Below are positions 27,132 through 36,083 of a stretch of 64,000 nt of DNA, one piece after another. Source of the stretch: an uncultured Alistipes sp. (GTDB lineage Bacteria; Bacteroidota; Bacteroidia; Bacteroidales; Rikenellaceae). The stretch lies in NCBI GenBank assembly GCA_900545315.1, contig UQYM01000011.1, positions 1 through 64,000 of the forward strand. The letters are read 5' to 3'. Position numbers and translations under genes: made by a program. The notes under the pieces were generated by a model. That model searched no databases. It was not told where the DNA came from and saw nothing but the letters and a program-made list of their open reading frames with translations. The stretch's first letter is position 1. Every line of letters starts with the position of its first letter.

Positions 27132-29390
27132 TTAACTGTTCAGGGCCGAGCCGGCTTTAAACCATCCGATCTGCTGCTCATTGTAGGTGTGTGCAGCCTC
27201 GAACCTTTCACTGGTGCCATCGCTGTGATGCAGCGTGATGGTCATGCGACTGCCCGGTGCAAACTCCTTCAGCCCGGTTACCGAAATGCGATCATCCTCG
27301 CGGATCCGATCGTAATCGGCAGGGTTGACAAAGGTCAACGCCAACATGCCCTGCTTTTTGAGGTTGGTCTCGTGAATGCGAGCAAAAGATTTCACAAGCA
27401 CAACTTTGGCATTCAGGAACCGTGGTTCAAGTGCTGCATGTTCGCGTGAAGATCCTTCACCGTAGTTCTCCTCTGCGACAATGATCGAGCCAATGCCTTT
27501 TGCCTTCAACTGTTTGGCAACCGTCGATACCCCTTCGTAAGCTCCGGTAAGCGGATTCAGTACGCAGTTGGTCTTGCCATTGAACCGGTTGACTGCACCC
27601 ATCAGCAGGTTGTCGGAGATGTTTTCGAGGTGGCCGCGGAAACGCAACCAGGGACCTGCCATCGAGATGTGGTCTGTGGTACATTTACCGGCTGCCTGGA
27701 TCAGCAGACGCAGATCAGTAAAGTCTTTCCCATCCCAAGGAGCAAAAGGCTCGAGTCGTTGAAGCCGTTTTGAATGCGGATCGATCACCACTTCGCCCCG
27801 ATTCGAAGGATCGGGAGCAATGTAACCGTTCTCTTTGACCTCAAAACCCTGACGGGGCAGCTCATCAGCCTGTGGTGGATCGAGTCGAACCTGCTCGCCA
27901 CGGTTGTTGGTGAGCGTATCGGTCAGCGGATTAAAGGTCAGATCACCGGCAATGGTCAACGCCGTAACCAGCTCGGGTGAAGCTACAAAGGCATGGGTAT
28001 TGGGGTTACCGTCTGCTCGTTTGGCAAAGTTACGGTTGAATGAGGTGACAATCGAGTTAGGTCGGGTTGGATCATCCGTGTGGCGAGCCCATTGGCCGAT
28101 GCAGGGTCCACAGGCATTGGTCATGATAACCCCTCCGATTGCCTTCAAATCCTCCAGAATGCCGTCCCGTTCAGCCGTATAGCGTACCTGCTCTGAACCC
28201 GGATTAATAATGAACTCGGCTTTGACGGTCAGATCCTTTTCACGAGCCTGACGAGCGACCGATGCAGCGCGTCCCATATCCTGGTAGGAGGAGTTGGTGC
28301 ATGATCCGATCAATCCTACCTCCATCTTCTGTGGAATGCCTTTTTCACGAACAAAGGCTCCAAATTCCGAAATGGTGTGGGCTGCGTCCGGGGTGAACGG
28401 TCCGTTGATGTAGGGTTCGAGCGCCGACAGATCGATCTCAATCACCCGATCGTAATATTTTTCAGGAGCGTTCATCACCTCCTGGTCTGCACGAAGATTT
28501 GCGCCTAAGGTGTTGGCTCCGTCCGCAACCTCAGCACGGCCCGTGGCACGCAGGTAGCGTTCCATCGCTTCGTCATACGGGAAGAGCGAGCAGGTGGCAC
28601 CTACCTCAGCCCCCATGTTGCAGATCGTTGCTTTGCCGGTAGCCGACAGCGAAGCGGCACCCTCTCCGAAGTATTCGATGATGGCGTTTGTACCTCCCTT
28701 AACGGTCAGAATACCGGCCAGTTTGAGGATCACATCTTTTGGTGAGGCCCAACCGTTCAGCTTGCCGGTCAACTTGACTCCGATCAGTTTCGGCATCTTC
28801 AGCTCCCACGGAATACCCGCCATCACATCGACCGCGTCGGCTCCGCCGACCCCAATGGCCACCATGCCCAAACCGCCGGCATTGGGGGTGTGCGAGTCAG
28901 TTCCTACCATCATTCCGCCCGGGAATGCATAATTTTCCAGAACCACCTGATGGATAATTCCTGCTCCGGGACTCCAGAAACCGATTCCGTAACGGTTCGC
29001 TACGCTACGCAGAAAATCATATACTTCACGGTTGGTCTGTTTGGCCGTAGGCAGATCTTTGTCGGCTCCCAGATCGGCCTGAATCAGGTGGTCGCAGTGT
29101 ACCGAGGCCGGAACGGCCGAATGGTCACGCCCAGCATTCATGAACTGCAACAGCGCCATCTGGGCCGTCGCATCTTGCATCGCCACACGATCGGGACGGA
29201 AATTGACGTAATCTACGCCCCTCCGATAGGCATGTTTCAGGGGTAAAGAGCTCCCTTCTGCATCGAACAGGTGGGCATACAGGATCTTTTCGGCAAGCGT
29301 CAGTGGGGTGCCGGTAGCTTTGCGGGCGGCTGCAACACGCTCAGCAAAGGTTCCATAAACGGAACGGATCAGATCAAGATCAAATAACAT
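27132..29390 (-). CDS. Aconitate hydratase
   Basis: This [4Fe-4S] TCA-cycle enzyme converts citrate to isocitrate. The 752-residue product is of mitochondrial type length. Cluster cysteines are in GSCTNSS and ACGPCIG. Further motifs are VGTDSHTPNAGGLG, WSPGAGIIHQ, CTTDHISMAGPW in the swivel-domain junction, and YGEGSSREHAALEPRFL with the substrate-binding Arg/Ser. The start ATG 29390 reads MLFDLDLIRSVY. It is transcribed alone, with a strong terminator downstream. No citrate synthase or isocitrate dehydrogenase is in the window. Confidence 0.96.
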   Translation of the reverse strand: MLFDLDLIRSVYGTFAERVAAARKATGTPLTLAEKILYAHLFDAEGSSLPLKHAYRRGVDYVNFRPDRVAMQDATAQMALLQFMNAGRDHSAVPASVHCDHLIQADLGADKDLPTAKQTNREVYDFLRSVANRYGIGFWSPGAGIIHQVVLENYAFPGGMMVGTDSHTPNAGGLGMVAIGVGGADAVDVMAGIPWELKMPKLIGVKLTGKLNGWASPKDVILKLAGILTVKGGTNAIIEYFGEGAASLSATGKATICNMGAEVGATCSLFPYDEAMERYLRATGRAEVADGANTLGANLRADQEVMNAPEKYYDRVIEIDLSALEPYINGPFTPDAAHTISEFGAFVREKGIPQKMEVGLIGSCTNSSYQDMGRAASVARQAREKDLTVKAEFIINPGSEQVRYTAERDGILEDLKAIGGVIMTNACGPCIGQWARHTDDPTRPNSIVTSFNRNFAKRADGNPNTHAFVASPELVTALTIAGDLTFNPLTDTLTNNRGEQVRLDPPQADELPRQGFEVKENGYIAPDPSNRGEVVIDPHSKRLQRLEPFAPWDGKDFTDLRLLIQAAGKCTTDHISMAGPWLRFRGHLENISDNLLMGAVNRFNGKTNCVLNPLTGAYEGVSTVAKQLKAKGIGSIIVAEENYGEGSSREHAALEPRFLNAKVVLVKSFARIHETNLKKQGMLALTFVNPADYDRIREDDRISVTGLKEFAPGSRMTITLHHSDGTSERFEAAHTYNEQQIGWFKAGSALNS

Positions 29391-29582
29391 TTTTCTAATT
29401 CTCTATGTTTTGTTGTCGTTGGAATTATCCTCTTCTTTTCACCTTTGTAAGCGCTTATACGCACTTCAAAGTTTTTATTCTTTTGGGGTTCCTCTTTGTA
29501 ACAAACCGGCTCTCTACAGAATCGAATGATACAGCTTACGGGAGCTTCTATGTGTCCCCAATGGTATTCCATCATTTAACGG

Positions 29583-30224
29583 TCACTTCTGCTGTTCCTG
29601 GTCTGTCGTTGTGGCGGTTTCGGTTGGTTTCGGAGTTTCAGGGGTAGGTCTTGCGTTTGTCTCTGGATTTTTGGCCTGAGCCTTTTTCGTCGCCTCCAAT
29701 GTGCTGCGAATCTGTGCCCGTTTGCGATTGCGTGCTTCGGTGCAAAGCTCAATCAACCGATCGGGATCGGAACAACTGACAATATAAATGTCTTCGTAGA
29801 TATCCTCGATCAGCACCAACTGTTTGCGTTCTGTCGCATAGACCTTGCAGATGTCCCAGTCGCTGAGATGAAACCAGTAGCCGAAATAGCCGCCAAACCC
29901 GTAACTGCCGATCAGCGGAATCAATCGCCTGAAGTAATTTCGATCAATGCGGCGGATCTTTTCGATCTCTTCGACATGAATGCGGGTCAACTCGACAATG
30001 CAGTGAATCTGCAAGGCATCGTCATCAATGGTCAGGTAACGGGGAAACGACAGAACATACAGCGTGATGATGCAAAGCAGAAAAAGCAGAAACCATGCCG
30101 GGATATAGCTGGCTCCCCATAGCAGGTGGAACGCAATGGCCAACCCGACGATCAAAACAGTGATTCCCCAAGTGATTCGCCGACTGCGGCGGTCAAGCTT
30201 ATATTTGAATTTTGTTGTTTCCAT
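29583..30224 (-). CDS. Bacterial PH-domain-like membrane protein
   Basis: The 213-residue protein METTKFKYKLDRRSRR... has two adjacent membrane spans (about 20-62). A small beta-rich domain follows (LTIDDDALQIHCIVELTRIHVEEIEKIRRI ...), as in bacterial PH proteins of the YdbS/DUF2244 kind. The C-terminal 45 residues are Thr/Pro/Lys/Gln-rich. ATG 30224 is chosen; the frame continues upstream to 30527 but that part has no membrane-protein or PH character and is very basic. Function is unknown. Confidence 0.6.
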   Translation of the reverse strand: METTKFKYKLDRRSRRITWGITVLIVGLAIAFHLLWGASYIPAWFLLFLLCIITLYVLSFPRYLTIDDDALQIHCIVELTRIHVEEIEKIRRIDRNYFRRLIPLIGSYGFGGYFGYWFHLSDWDICKVYATERKQLVLIEDIYEDIYIVSCSDPDRLIELCTEARNRKRAQIRSTLEATKKAQAKNPETNARPTPETPKPTETATTTDQEQQK

Positions 30225-30574
30225 ATTCGCTTTTACCGGCTCTTGGTCCGGTATGTCCATTGCCCCCTCCTGTGGGCAGATGGCCTTCTCTCTTTCTGCT
30301 TTTGCGTATCTCTTCGTCCCAGACAAGTGGTCTCCCTTGCTATCTCTCTTGTGGTTGCGGTCCCATTGCATCACGGCCATGCCTTCACTACGTCGTTGAG
30401 GTTGCTGATGGCACCTGTTGTGTCCGTCGGAACGACCTCCCTTTGTAGCCTTAAACCCCCTTGTCCCGAAAAGATCTTGCCCTTTCGCTTTTGTGCTGCT
30501 CCTGCTCGAACTCTCTCGTCTGTGCAAATTGTCTTGAGAAACTCTGGCGCTCCTGTTATAAGGGATCTTGTTGA
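30225..30574. other. Intergenic region (350 bp)
   Basis: It lies between the nrnA-type gene and the PH-domain gene. No promoter box or RNA motif was seen. Confidence 0.35.
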
Positions 30575-31672
30575 TTACGGCTTAGGGGTTGTGACCGCTG
30601 TTGGCTCTTCCGGGGCGTTGGGATCGGGTGCTCCGGCGCCTGTGGGCGGCAACTCTCCGAAATATTCGGCAACTGAACGCTCAAAATGACGAATCGTCTC
30701 CTCCATCGATGCTGAGGACTTACCTCCGGCAGCATTACGGTGTCCGCCTCCACCAAAGTAGCGGCGCGCAAATACATTCACATCCACATCGCCCCGAGAA
30801 CGTAACGATACGCGAATTTCACGCTGGTTCTGTGTAAACATCGCCGAAAGGCTGATACCCCGGATCGAAAGCGGAAAGTTGACAAACCCTTCGGAATCAC
30901 CCTGCTTGAAGTTGAATCGACGCATCTCCTCTTCGGTCAGCCACATATAGGCCGTGCCATGTTTCCACAGCAGCGTCATCTTGTCGTTGAGCATATACCC
31001 CATCAAACGCATACGCCCCTCCGAAAAGTTGTTGTAAACGGCACTGTATATATAGGGTACGTTGATTCCTCGGTCAATCAGCGTAGCTACCGCACGAAAC
31101 AGATCCGCATCGAGATTGCTGTAGGCAAAGTTGCCCGTATCGGTCATCAATCCTACGTACAAGGATTCAGCCATCGCTTTAGTGATCGCCTCCGGACCAG
31201 CCAGCGCCGTGATTAACTGATAAACAATATACGAGGTCGAGCAGGCGTGCGTATCCGAAAAGTGAAGTGCGTATTCATCCAAAGGCGGGTGAAGATGGTG
31301 ATCGATCAGTATCCGAGTGGCAGTGGTGTTGGCCTGCACGGTGTCGGTCAGCCGGTCAAGACGATCGATCTGGTTGAAATCCATGCTGAAGATGATATCT
31401 GCCTCTGCAACAAAGCGGGCCAGAATCCCTTTACTGTCCTCCTTGAAAACTCCGATCTGCGCAATGTCACTCATCCACTCCAAAAAATAGGGATAACGGT
31501 TCGGGGCAATGCAGCAGGTGGTGTGCCCCAGCCGCTCCAAATAGGCGCGCCAGGCCAAAGCCGCACCAATGGTATCGCCATCGGGATTTGTGTGGCAGAG
31601 CAGCGCAATCTTGTGAGGGCCCCCCTCGATCAACTTGCGCAAGCTGTCTAATTTCTCGGGTGTCAGTGTCAT
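30575..31672 (-). CDS. DHH/DHHA1 phosphoesterase (NrnA-type oligoribonuclease / pAp phosphatase)
   Basis: NrnA-type enzymes degrade short oligoribonucleotides and dephosphorylate pAp. The 365-residue protein has the DHH motifs: HTNPDGDTIGAALA (metal-binding His/Asp/Asp), FSMDFN, LIDHHLHP (DHH) and MTDTGNF. The DHHA1 domain has GGGGHRNAAGG near the C-terminus. The tail after 345 is Pro/Ala/Glu-rich. The start is ATG 31672 (MTLTPEKLDSL). The minus-strand TACCTTTG box at 31705-31712 lies 33 bp upstream and within the longer open frame, ruling out the longer start. Confidence 0.92.
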   Translation of the reverse strand: MTLTPEKLDSLRKLIEGGPHKIALLCHTNPDGDTIGAALAWRAYLERLGHTTCCIAPNRYPYFLEWMSDIAQIGVFKEDSKGILARFVAEADIIFSMDFNQIDRLDRLTDTVQANTTATRILIDHHLHPPLDEYALHFSDTHACSTSYIVYQLITALAGPEAITKAMAESLYVGLMTDTGNFAYSNLDADLFRAVATLIDRGINVPYIYSAVYNNFSEGRMRLMGYMLNDKMTLLWKHGTAYMWLTEEEMRRFNFKQGDSEGFVNFPLSIRGISLSAMFTQNQREIRVSLRSRGDVDVNVFARRYFGGGGHRNAAGGKSSASMEETIRHFERSVAEYFGELPPTGAGAPDPNAPEEPTAVTTPKP

Positions 31673-32076
31673 ATGTATGGCAGTCTTTGTGTATGCTCGA
31701 TTTTCAAAGGTACGCAACTATGCGTGAAAAACAAAACCTCAGTCCAATCCTCTTTCGAAAAGCGATTCGGCCCCCTGACTAAAGCTCATTTCAGTACCCG
31801 ATTGCACCGTGAATCCGTGTAGGTATGGCTCAGAGTGGACTACAAGTTGGATGCTGTGGCGTTCTCTTACGTTCATCCCGTTTACAGAGACGAATTTCAG
31901 TTTGGCTCAGGAATAGATTTCGCCTGAGGCAATGGCACCTTGCCGTTATCCAAGAGCAGGGGAGTAGGTGAGAGGTGTGAGTATCGCTTTAAAACGGTCT
32001 TATCTGCATAGTCCGCAGATTGAAGCGGTTGGTTTGTCTGCGTATGTCGTTTGGAACAGCCCATAGAGCAACAAAA
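31673..32076. other. Intergenic region (404 bp)
   Basis: It holds the promoter of the DHH phosphoesterase gene (31705-31712). Nothing else is recognised. Confidence 0.4.
31705..31712 (-). promoter_or_regulatory. Bacteroidota -7 promoter box (TACCTTTG)
   Basis: An exact match on the minus strand, 33 bp upstream of ATG 31672. Confidence 0.6.
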
Positions 32077-32850
32077 CTATCTCTTTTTGAGGACTGGTTT
32101 GGATGGGCTGGTCGCAGTGTTTTTGGTTGTGTTTTGGGCTGCGGTGGCAGGACGAGGCTTCTTGGCGGTTGTTTTGCTTGTAGTTGGTTTCTGGGGTCGG
32201 ACCGGTGCGGGTTGCTGTGCGTAAGCGTAATGACGGCACCAGGCGGTGAGTCCGCACGCTTCACAATGGGGCTTGCGGGCCATGCAGACATAACGACCGT
32301 GCAGAATCAACCAGTGGTGGGCTACAGGAAGCAGTTCAGAAGGAAAACCTTTGATCAATTGCTGTTCGGCCTGCAGTGGATTTTTGGCTCCAGTCGTGAG
32401 CCCAATGCGGTCCGAAACTCGAAAAACATGAGTGTCAACCGGCATCACCTCTTTACCGAAAGCCACGATTCCCACCACATTGGCCGTTTTGCGTCCAACA
32501 CCCGGCAGTCGTTGCAGCTGGTCGATATCTGACGGTACAACTCCACCAAACTCACTGCAAAGCATCCGCGCCATCGCTGATAGATTCTTTGCTTTGTTGT
32601 TCGGGTAGGAGATGCTTTTGATATAGGGATAGATCTCTTCCGGATCGGCATCTGCCAGCTGTTGTGGCGTCGGAAAGCGGTCAAAAAAGGCCGGTGTCGT
32701 CATGTTGACACGTTTGTCGGTGCATTGTGCGGACAATATGACCGCTACGAGCAGTTGATAGGGATTCTCAAAATGGAGTTCGCTCTCGGCAACCGGCATG
32801 TGCCGCTGAAACCATCCGATGATGCCTTGGTATCGCTCTTGTGTTGTCAT
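32077..32850 (-). CDS. nth: Endonuclease III with basic C-terminal tail
   Basis: This DNA glycosylase/AP lyase removes oxidised pyrimidines. The 257-residue protein has LLVAVILSAQCTDKRVN, the helix-hairpin-helix with catalytic Lys LQRLPGVGRKTANVV (near 112-126), and the catalytic Asp in PVDTHVFRVSDR. The [4Fe-4S] ligands are in CMARKPHCEACGLTAWC (C-x6-C-x2-C-x5-C). Usual length is about 210; the extra 45-residue tail is Lys/Thr/Pro/Ala-rich and ends KPVLKKR, likely disordered and able to contact DNA. A minus-strand TACTTTTG box is at 32875-32882. Confidence 0.96.
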   Translation of the reverse strand: MTTQERYQGIIGWFQRHMPVAESELHFENPYQLLVAVILSAQCTDKRVNMTTPAFFDRFPTPQQLADADPEEIYPYIKSISYPNNKAKNLSAMARMLCSEFGGVVPSDIDQLQRLPGVGRKTANVVGIVAFGKEVMPVDTHVFRVSDRIGLTTGAKNPLQAEQQLIKGFPSELLPVAHHWLILHGRYVCMARKPHCEACGLTAWCRHYAYAQQPAPVRPQKPTTSKTTAKKPRPATAAQNTTKNTATSPSKPVLKKR

Positions 32851-32874
32851 CTGATTGACTTGAATTTGCTTTTA

Positions 32875-32882
32875 CAAAAGTA
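32875..32882 (-). promoter_or_regulatory. Bacteroidota -7 promoter box (TACTTTTG)
   Basis: An exact TAnnTTTG match on the minus strand, 25 bp upstream of the nth ATG. Confidence 0.5.
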
Positions 32883-33065
32883 CGAAAGAATCTATCGGTA
32901 TAGTCTGTGAACGAGTCTATTTTTTTTGACGAGCAGCCCATCAGGGGGAAGGTTACAAGATGCTCCGTTGTGTTGGGAAGTTGGTAGTGCACACCGGATT
33001 GGGTGCCGGTTATCTGGCAGCAAACGGTCCACACAATTGAAGAAGTATAGAGCATTGTTGCTTAT

Positions 33066-33104
33066 ACAAAAAGGGAATGCATGGTAGTACGTGTGCATTC
33101 CCTT
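33066..33104 (-). terminator. Terminator of the regulator/membrane-protein operon
   Basis: An 11-bp stem (AAGGGAATGCA at 33071-33081 with TGCATTCCCTT at 33094-33104) is followed on the minus strand by TTTTTG. Confidence 0.7.
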
Positions 33105-33304
33105 GTGTGGTTTGTTGTGCAGTTAACCCTGATGGTGGAGCCCTCTGGCGGAGTGCTTTGAATGGGTTAGGACTCTGTTTGCTCCAGCTTACGGTTGCGA
33201 ATTGTTCATATTTTCGCTCAGCGTCTCAGCTCCTTGTTTTGCTGGTGTGTTGCTTATAGAGAGATTCTACCGATAGAGCTATGTATGAGTGGTCTGGACT
33301 GTCT

Positions 33305-33610
33305 CTATTCAGCAGGAGAGGAGCCTTTCGGAGCAATGTAGCTCTGTAGAGCCTCTACGTAAGCGGCAAAGGCATCACGCCCCTTGGGGGTTGCCGAGCA
33401 GAGCGTCTGAGGCCGTCTCCCTTTATATGTTTTGCGAACAGTCAGGTATCCCGCTTGTGCCAACTTGTCGATCTGTACACTGAGATTGCCGGCTGTAGCT
33501 CCGGTCGCCTCCCGGATGAAGACAAAGTCGGCACTTTCGGCCGTCATTAGAATGGACATGATGCCTAATCTCAATTCGGAATGGAGTAGTGGATCGAGCG
33601 GTTTAAGCAT
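33305..33610 (-). CDS. Winged-helix transcriptional regulator (HTH_34/MarR-like)
   Basis: The roughly 101-residue protein MLKPLDPLLHSELRLGIMSILM... carries a winged helix (FVFIREATGATAGNLSVQIDKLAQAGYLTVRKTYKGRRPQT). This is typical of the small HTH_34 family, which controls a neighbouring membrane-protein gene. ATG 33610 gives the normal N-terminus; ATG 33628 is also in frame. It overlaps the stop of the upstream membrane-protein gene (33603) by 8 bp, so the two are translationally coupled. A palindrome and promoter upstream of the pair suggest autoregulation. Confidence 0.85.
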   Translation of the reverse strand: MLKPLDPLLHSELRLGIMSILMTAESADFVFIREATGATAGNLSVQIDKLAQAGYLTVRKTYKGRRPQTLCSATPKGRDAFAAYVEALQSYIAPKGSSPAE

Positions 33611-34190
33611 GGTGGTTGCGTTTTGCATAAATGATATGGCCCGGAATAATCAACGCAAAGATAAATATCAACGATAACATCAGGATCATATATTGCCAAT
33701 TGACTGTAATCAGACAGCTTACACAGGCAATTGCCAGTCCGATTACTCCGCCGACGATTAACGAGTTTAAGCGTAGAATGGTTCCTGTCAGGATGACTCC
33801 CGTGGTCATCAACAGCATCTCGATGAAAAATATCTGCTGGGGTTGCCGAGCCAAGAGCAAAACGATAGGAACAAGGCAAAATATGCAGGTAAAGACCAGC
33901 CATATTTTGCTGAGAATTTCGTCCCTCCAACTGCTTACCTCCTGCGGATATTTGCGGTCGAGCAACCACGAAAGTGGCAACCCAACTATCGGGATGAGCA
34001 GCCATAACCAGCCGTTCGCCCTCCATCCGAGTACTCCGGTCAGCGTAATGATACCCGTTGTGAAAAGCGAGAGATACCCCCACAACAACAACTGACCTCC
34101 ACCACTCTGTTCCATCTTTCGTTGTGTCATGGCTATCATCTTGGTGATGATGGCCAAACTCTCCTGTTGTGTCATCTGTTTTTCATTCAT
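33603..34190 (-). CDS. Polytopic membrane protein paired with HTH_34 regulator
   Basis: The 195-residue protein starts MNEKQMTQQESLAIITKMIAM and has about five membrane spans (35-55, 60-80, 95-118, 122-165, 170-190). I know no specific function. Similar membrane-protein plus winged-helix pairs are common in Bacteroidota. It is the first gene of the two-gene operon, with the promoter box at 34261-34268. Confidence 0.75.
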   Translation of the reverse strand: MNEKQMTQQESLAIITKMIAMTQRKMEQSGGGQLLLWGYLSLFTTGIITLTGVLGWRANGWLWLLIPIVGLPLSWLLDRKYPQEVSSWRDEILSKIWLVFTCIFCLVPIVLLLARQPQQIFFIEMLLMTTGVILTGTILRLNSLIVGGVIGLAIACVSCLITVNWQYMILMLSLIFIFALIIPGHIIYAKRNHHA

Positions 34191-34225
34191 GATCGTAGTT
34201 TTTAGGTTTGGTCGGTTAGATATAT

Positions 34226-34235
34226 TTCGCGCGAA
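34226..34235. promoter_or_regulatory. Candidate operator palindrome TTCGCGCGAA
   Basis: A perfect 10-bp palindrome flanked by AT-rich arms lies about 36 bp upstream of the membrane-protein ATG and just downstream of the promoter box. This is a reasonable place for the operon's own repressor to bind. Confidence 0.45.
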
Positions 34236-34260
34236 TTATATTTTCTGTATTCTTACGTTT

Positions 34261-34268
34261 CAAATATA
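34261..34268 (-). promoter_or_regulatory. Bacteroidota -7 promoter box (TATATTTG)
   Basis: An exact match on the minus strand, 71 bp upstream of the ATG at 34190. Confidence 0.55.
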
Positions 34269-34492
34269 AATAAGTTTATTTTATAAACCAAATTATATGC
34301 AAATTATTTTAATTAAGGAAGATGCGGCTGTAAATTGAGAAATTGGAGAGGAATGGTTGTAAAGAACAAGTATAAGAGAGGAAAATAAGGATCAACAGTA
34401 CAGAAGGGTATGGAAGGTCTTGTTGGTCTTCGGCTGATTGTGTTCCAAGAAGAAAAGAGCAGTGGGGCTGGAAAGCAAGCCGATCGATAAAA

Positions 34493-34543
34493 AGAGAACG
34501 GCTCCCCACTGTGGATGCACAGTGGATGTCCTCTTTTTTGTAT
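34493..34543 (-). terminator. Nested hairpin, possible terminator after lrgB
   Basis: The inner stem CCACTGT/ACAGTGG is enclosed by an imperfect AAGAG/CTCTT pairing with A/T-rich ends. It lies 220 bp after the lrgB stop, so it could terminate that operon or be an unrelated structured RNA. Confidence 0.35.
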
Positions 34544-34762
34544 TATCTTTCCATGGATGGGTAGTGCGTAATCTAGGTACTGTGTGGATGCTTGTGTAGA
34601 TTACGCAAGCGTTTAGCTCCTCGTTGAGGCGGATGGTTATGCCCCGGGACGTAGAGCCGATCATCGAATAGCGTAAGACCGATGCAATGAACAGCAGTGG
34701 GGCATTATGCAAACGGTTACGGTATTACATAACTGGAGATAGGCGAAGGAACAGTTACCGGA

Positions 34763-35452
34763 TTATAATAACCGTTCGATCAGCGGAACCAGGATGGCCG
34801 TTGCGACACCCATCAAACCGATGGCCAGTCCACTAATGGCCCCTTCGACAGCTCCGATTTGCATGGCACGTGCCGTACCCATGGCATGTGCGGCTGCCCC
34901 CATGGCCAACCCTTTGGCAATTTTACTCTCAACGCCGATCTTCTTGAGAATGAAGGGTCCAGCGACCCCCCCAAAGATACCGACCAAAATTACCACGACG
35001 GCTGTCAAGGCCGGAATTCCTCCCGATTGAGCCGAAACATTCAGGGCGATGGCAGTGGTAACTGATTTTGGCTCGAGTGAAGCGATTACAGCCTGTTCGG
35101 CTCCCATCGCCTTGGCAATCAGGGCTACGCTGACAATACCGACGGCACTGCCGACCAGAATGGCGGTCACAATCGCAATCACATTGCCTTTGATTTGGGA
35201 GATCTGTTCGTGAAGCAGATAGCCCAATGCCACCACAGAGAGTCCCAACATGAAGTCGATAATCTCAATCCGCTGCATGAACAAATCATAAGGAATGCCC
35301 GAAAGTTTCAGAAACAGAATCAGAATCGCCATGGAAACCAATAGCGGATGAAACAGGGCGAACCGCACTTTTTTGTACAACCACATCGAACCGAGATAGA
35401 CCGAAAGGGTCAATGTCAGCAAAAAGGTTTGCGAGGAGAGAATCTCATTCAT
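34763..35452 (-). CDS. lrgB: LrgB/CidB family membrane protein
   Basis: The 229-residue polytopic protein MNEILSSQTFLLTLTLSVYLGSMW... has the family signature EPKSVTTAIA and AAAHAMGTARA. LrgB acts with LrgA in control of murein hydrolase activity, holin-like export or metabolite (e.g. pyruvate/glycolate) transport. The start ATG 35452 overlaps the end of lrgA (35445) by 8 bp. The frame extends upstream to 35611, but that part overlaps lrgA and is not LrgB-like. Confidence 0.92.
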   Translation of the reverse strand: MNEILSSQTFLLTLTLSVYLGSMWLYKKVRFALFHPLLVSMAILILFLKLSGIPYDLFMQRIEIIDFMLGLSVVALGYLLHEQISQIKGNVIAIVTAILVGSAVGIVSVALIAKAMGAEQAVIASLEPKSVTTAIALNVSAQSGGIPALTAVVVILVGIFGGVAGPFILKKIGVESKIAKGLAMGAAAHAMGTARAMQIGAVEGAISGLAIGLMGVATAILVPLIERLL

Positions 35453-36083
35453 GGCTATCGGATTTTGTGGAATCGAGCGGCTGGGCGGCGGTCTCTTCCG
35501 GTTTGTTGGAATCTGTTTGAACTGCTGAAGCTGAAGAAATGGTACCTGCAATAGGCAGCGCAGATGATTGGTCTGTCCGATTAGGGGATGGGGCAGCTTC
35601 GCTTGCCCCATTTAACGGTGCGACTCCTTGAGTGGAAAACATCTGTTGTGTCGATGTTTTTTCAGTCGGGGCAGCGGAGGTTCCGGCTGGTGTGTTGGCA
35701 GCTGTTTCAGAGGGCTGTGCAGCGGAGGAATCGCTATCGTTGTCGTCGCCTTTTTTTGCCTCCAGTTTTTGCTCTACTATCCCAACAACCACGATGACCA
35801 GCACCGTACTGACAATGGAGGCGACCAAAATAGCGGTCAGGTATTTGCTCACCAACGAGTAGGAGGCGATCAATCCAACCCCTACCGGAATGAAGAAGAG
35901 CATCATGTTGTCCAGCAGAAAGCCCGCAGCCCGTTTCATGCGCCACGGACGAATCCACCCAAAAGAGAGTGCAGCAAACAGCAATAACATGCCTACGACA
36001 CTGCCCGGAATGAAGTTACCGGTCAGAGCTGCAACCACACAGCCCAACAGGTAAAAAAACAGAATCCAAACAATTCCTTGCAT
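35445..36083 (-). CDS. lrgA: LrgA/CidA family protein with long disordered tail
   Basis: The first 110 residues are a normal LrgA with four membrane spans (GNFIPGSVVGMLLLF, LLDNMMLFFIPVGVGLIASY). The remaining 100 residues (about 112-212) are a charged then Ser/Thr/Ala/Pro/Gln-rich low-complexity tail with no counterpart in usual LrgA (about 120-140 residues). The tail probably faces the cytoplasm. It forms an operon with lrgB with an 8-bp overlap. Confidence 0.88.
   Translation of the reverse strand: MQGIVWILFFYLLGCVVAALTGNFIPGSVVGMLLLFAALSFGWIRPWRMKRAAGFLLDNMMLFFIPVGVGLIASYSLVSKYLTAILVASIVSTVLVIVVVGIVEQKLEAKKGDDNDSDSSAAQPSETAANTPAGTSAAPTEKTSTQQMFSTQGVAPLNGASEAAPSPNRTDQSSALPIAGTISSASAVQTDSNKPEETAAQPLDSTKSDSHE

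Larger units (their letters stand above)
32851..33304. other. Intergenic region (454 bp)
   Basis: It contains the nth promoter and a leftward terminator from the regulator operon. No gene is seen. Confidence 0.45.
34191..34762. other. Intergenic region (572 bp)
   Basis: It holds the regulator-operon promoter and palindrome (34226-34268) and a nested hairpin (34493-34543). Open frames here were judged non-coding. Confidence 0.4.

Noticed and set aside
29583..30527. Longer version of the PH-domain protein starting at 30527
   Set aside because: The extra 101 residues are very basic and low in structure, and the natural membrane-protein start is ATG 30224.
34392..34712. 106-codon minus frame in the gap beyond lrgB
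   Set aside because: It overlaps the nested hairpin, lacks a promoter box and has no protein-like pattern.
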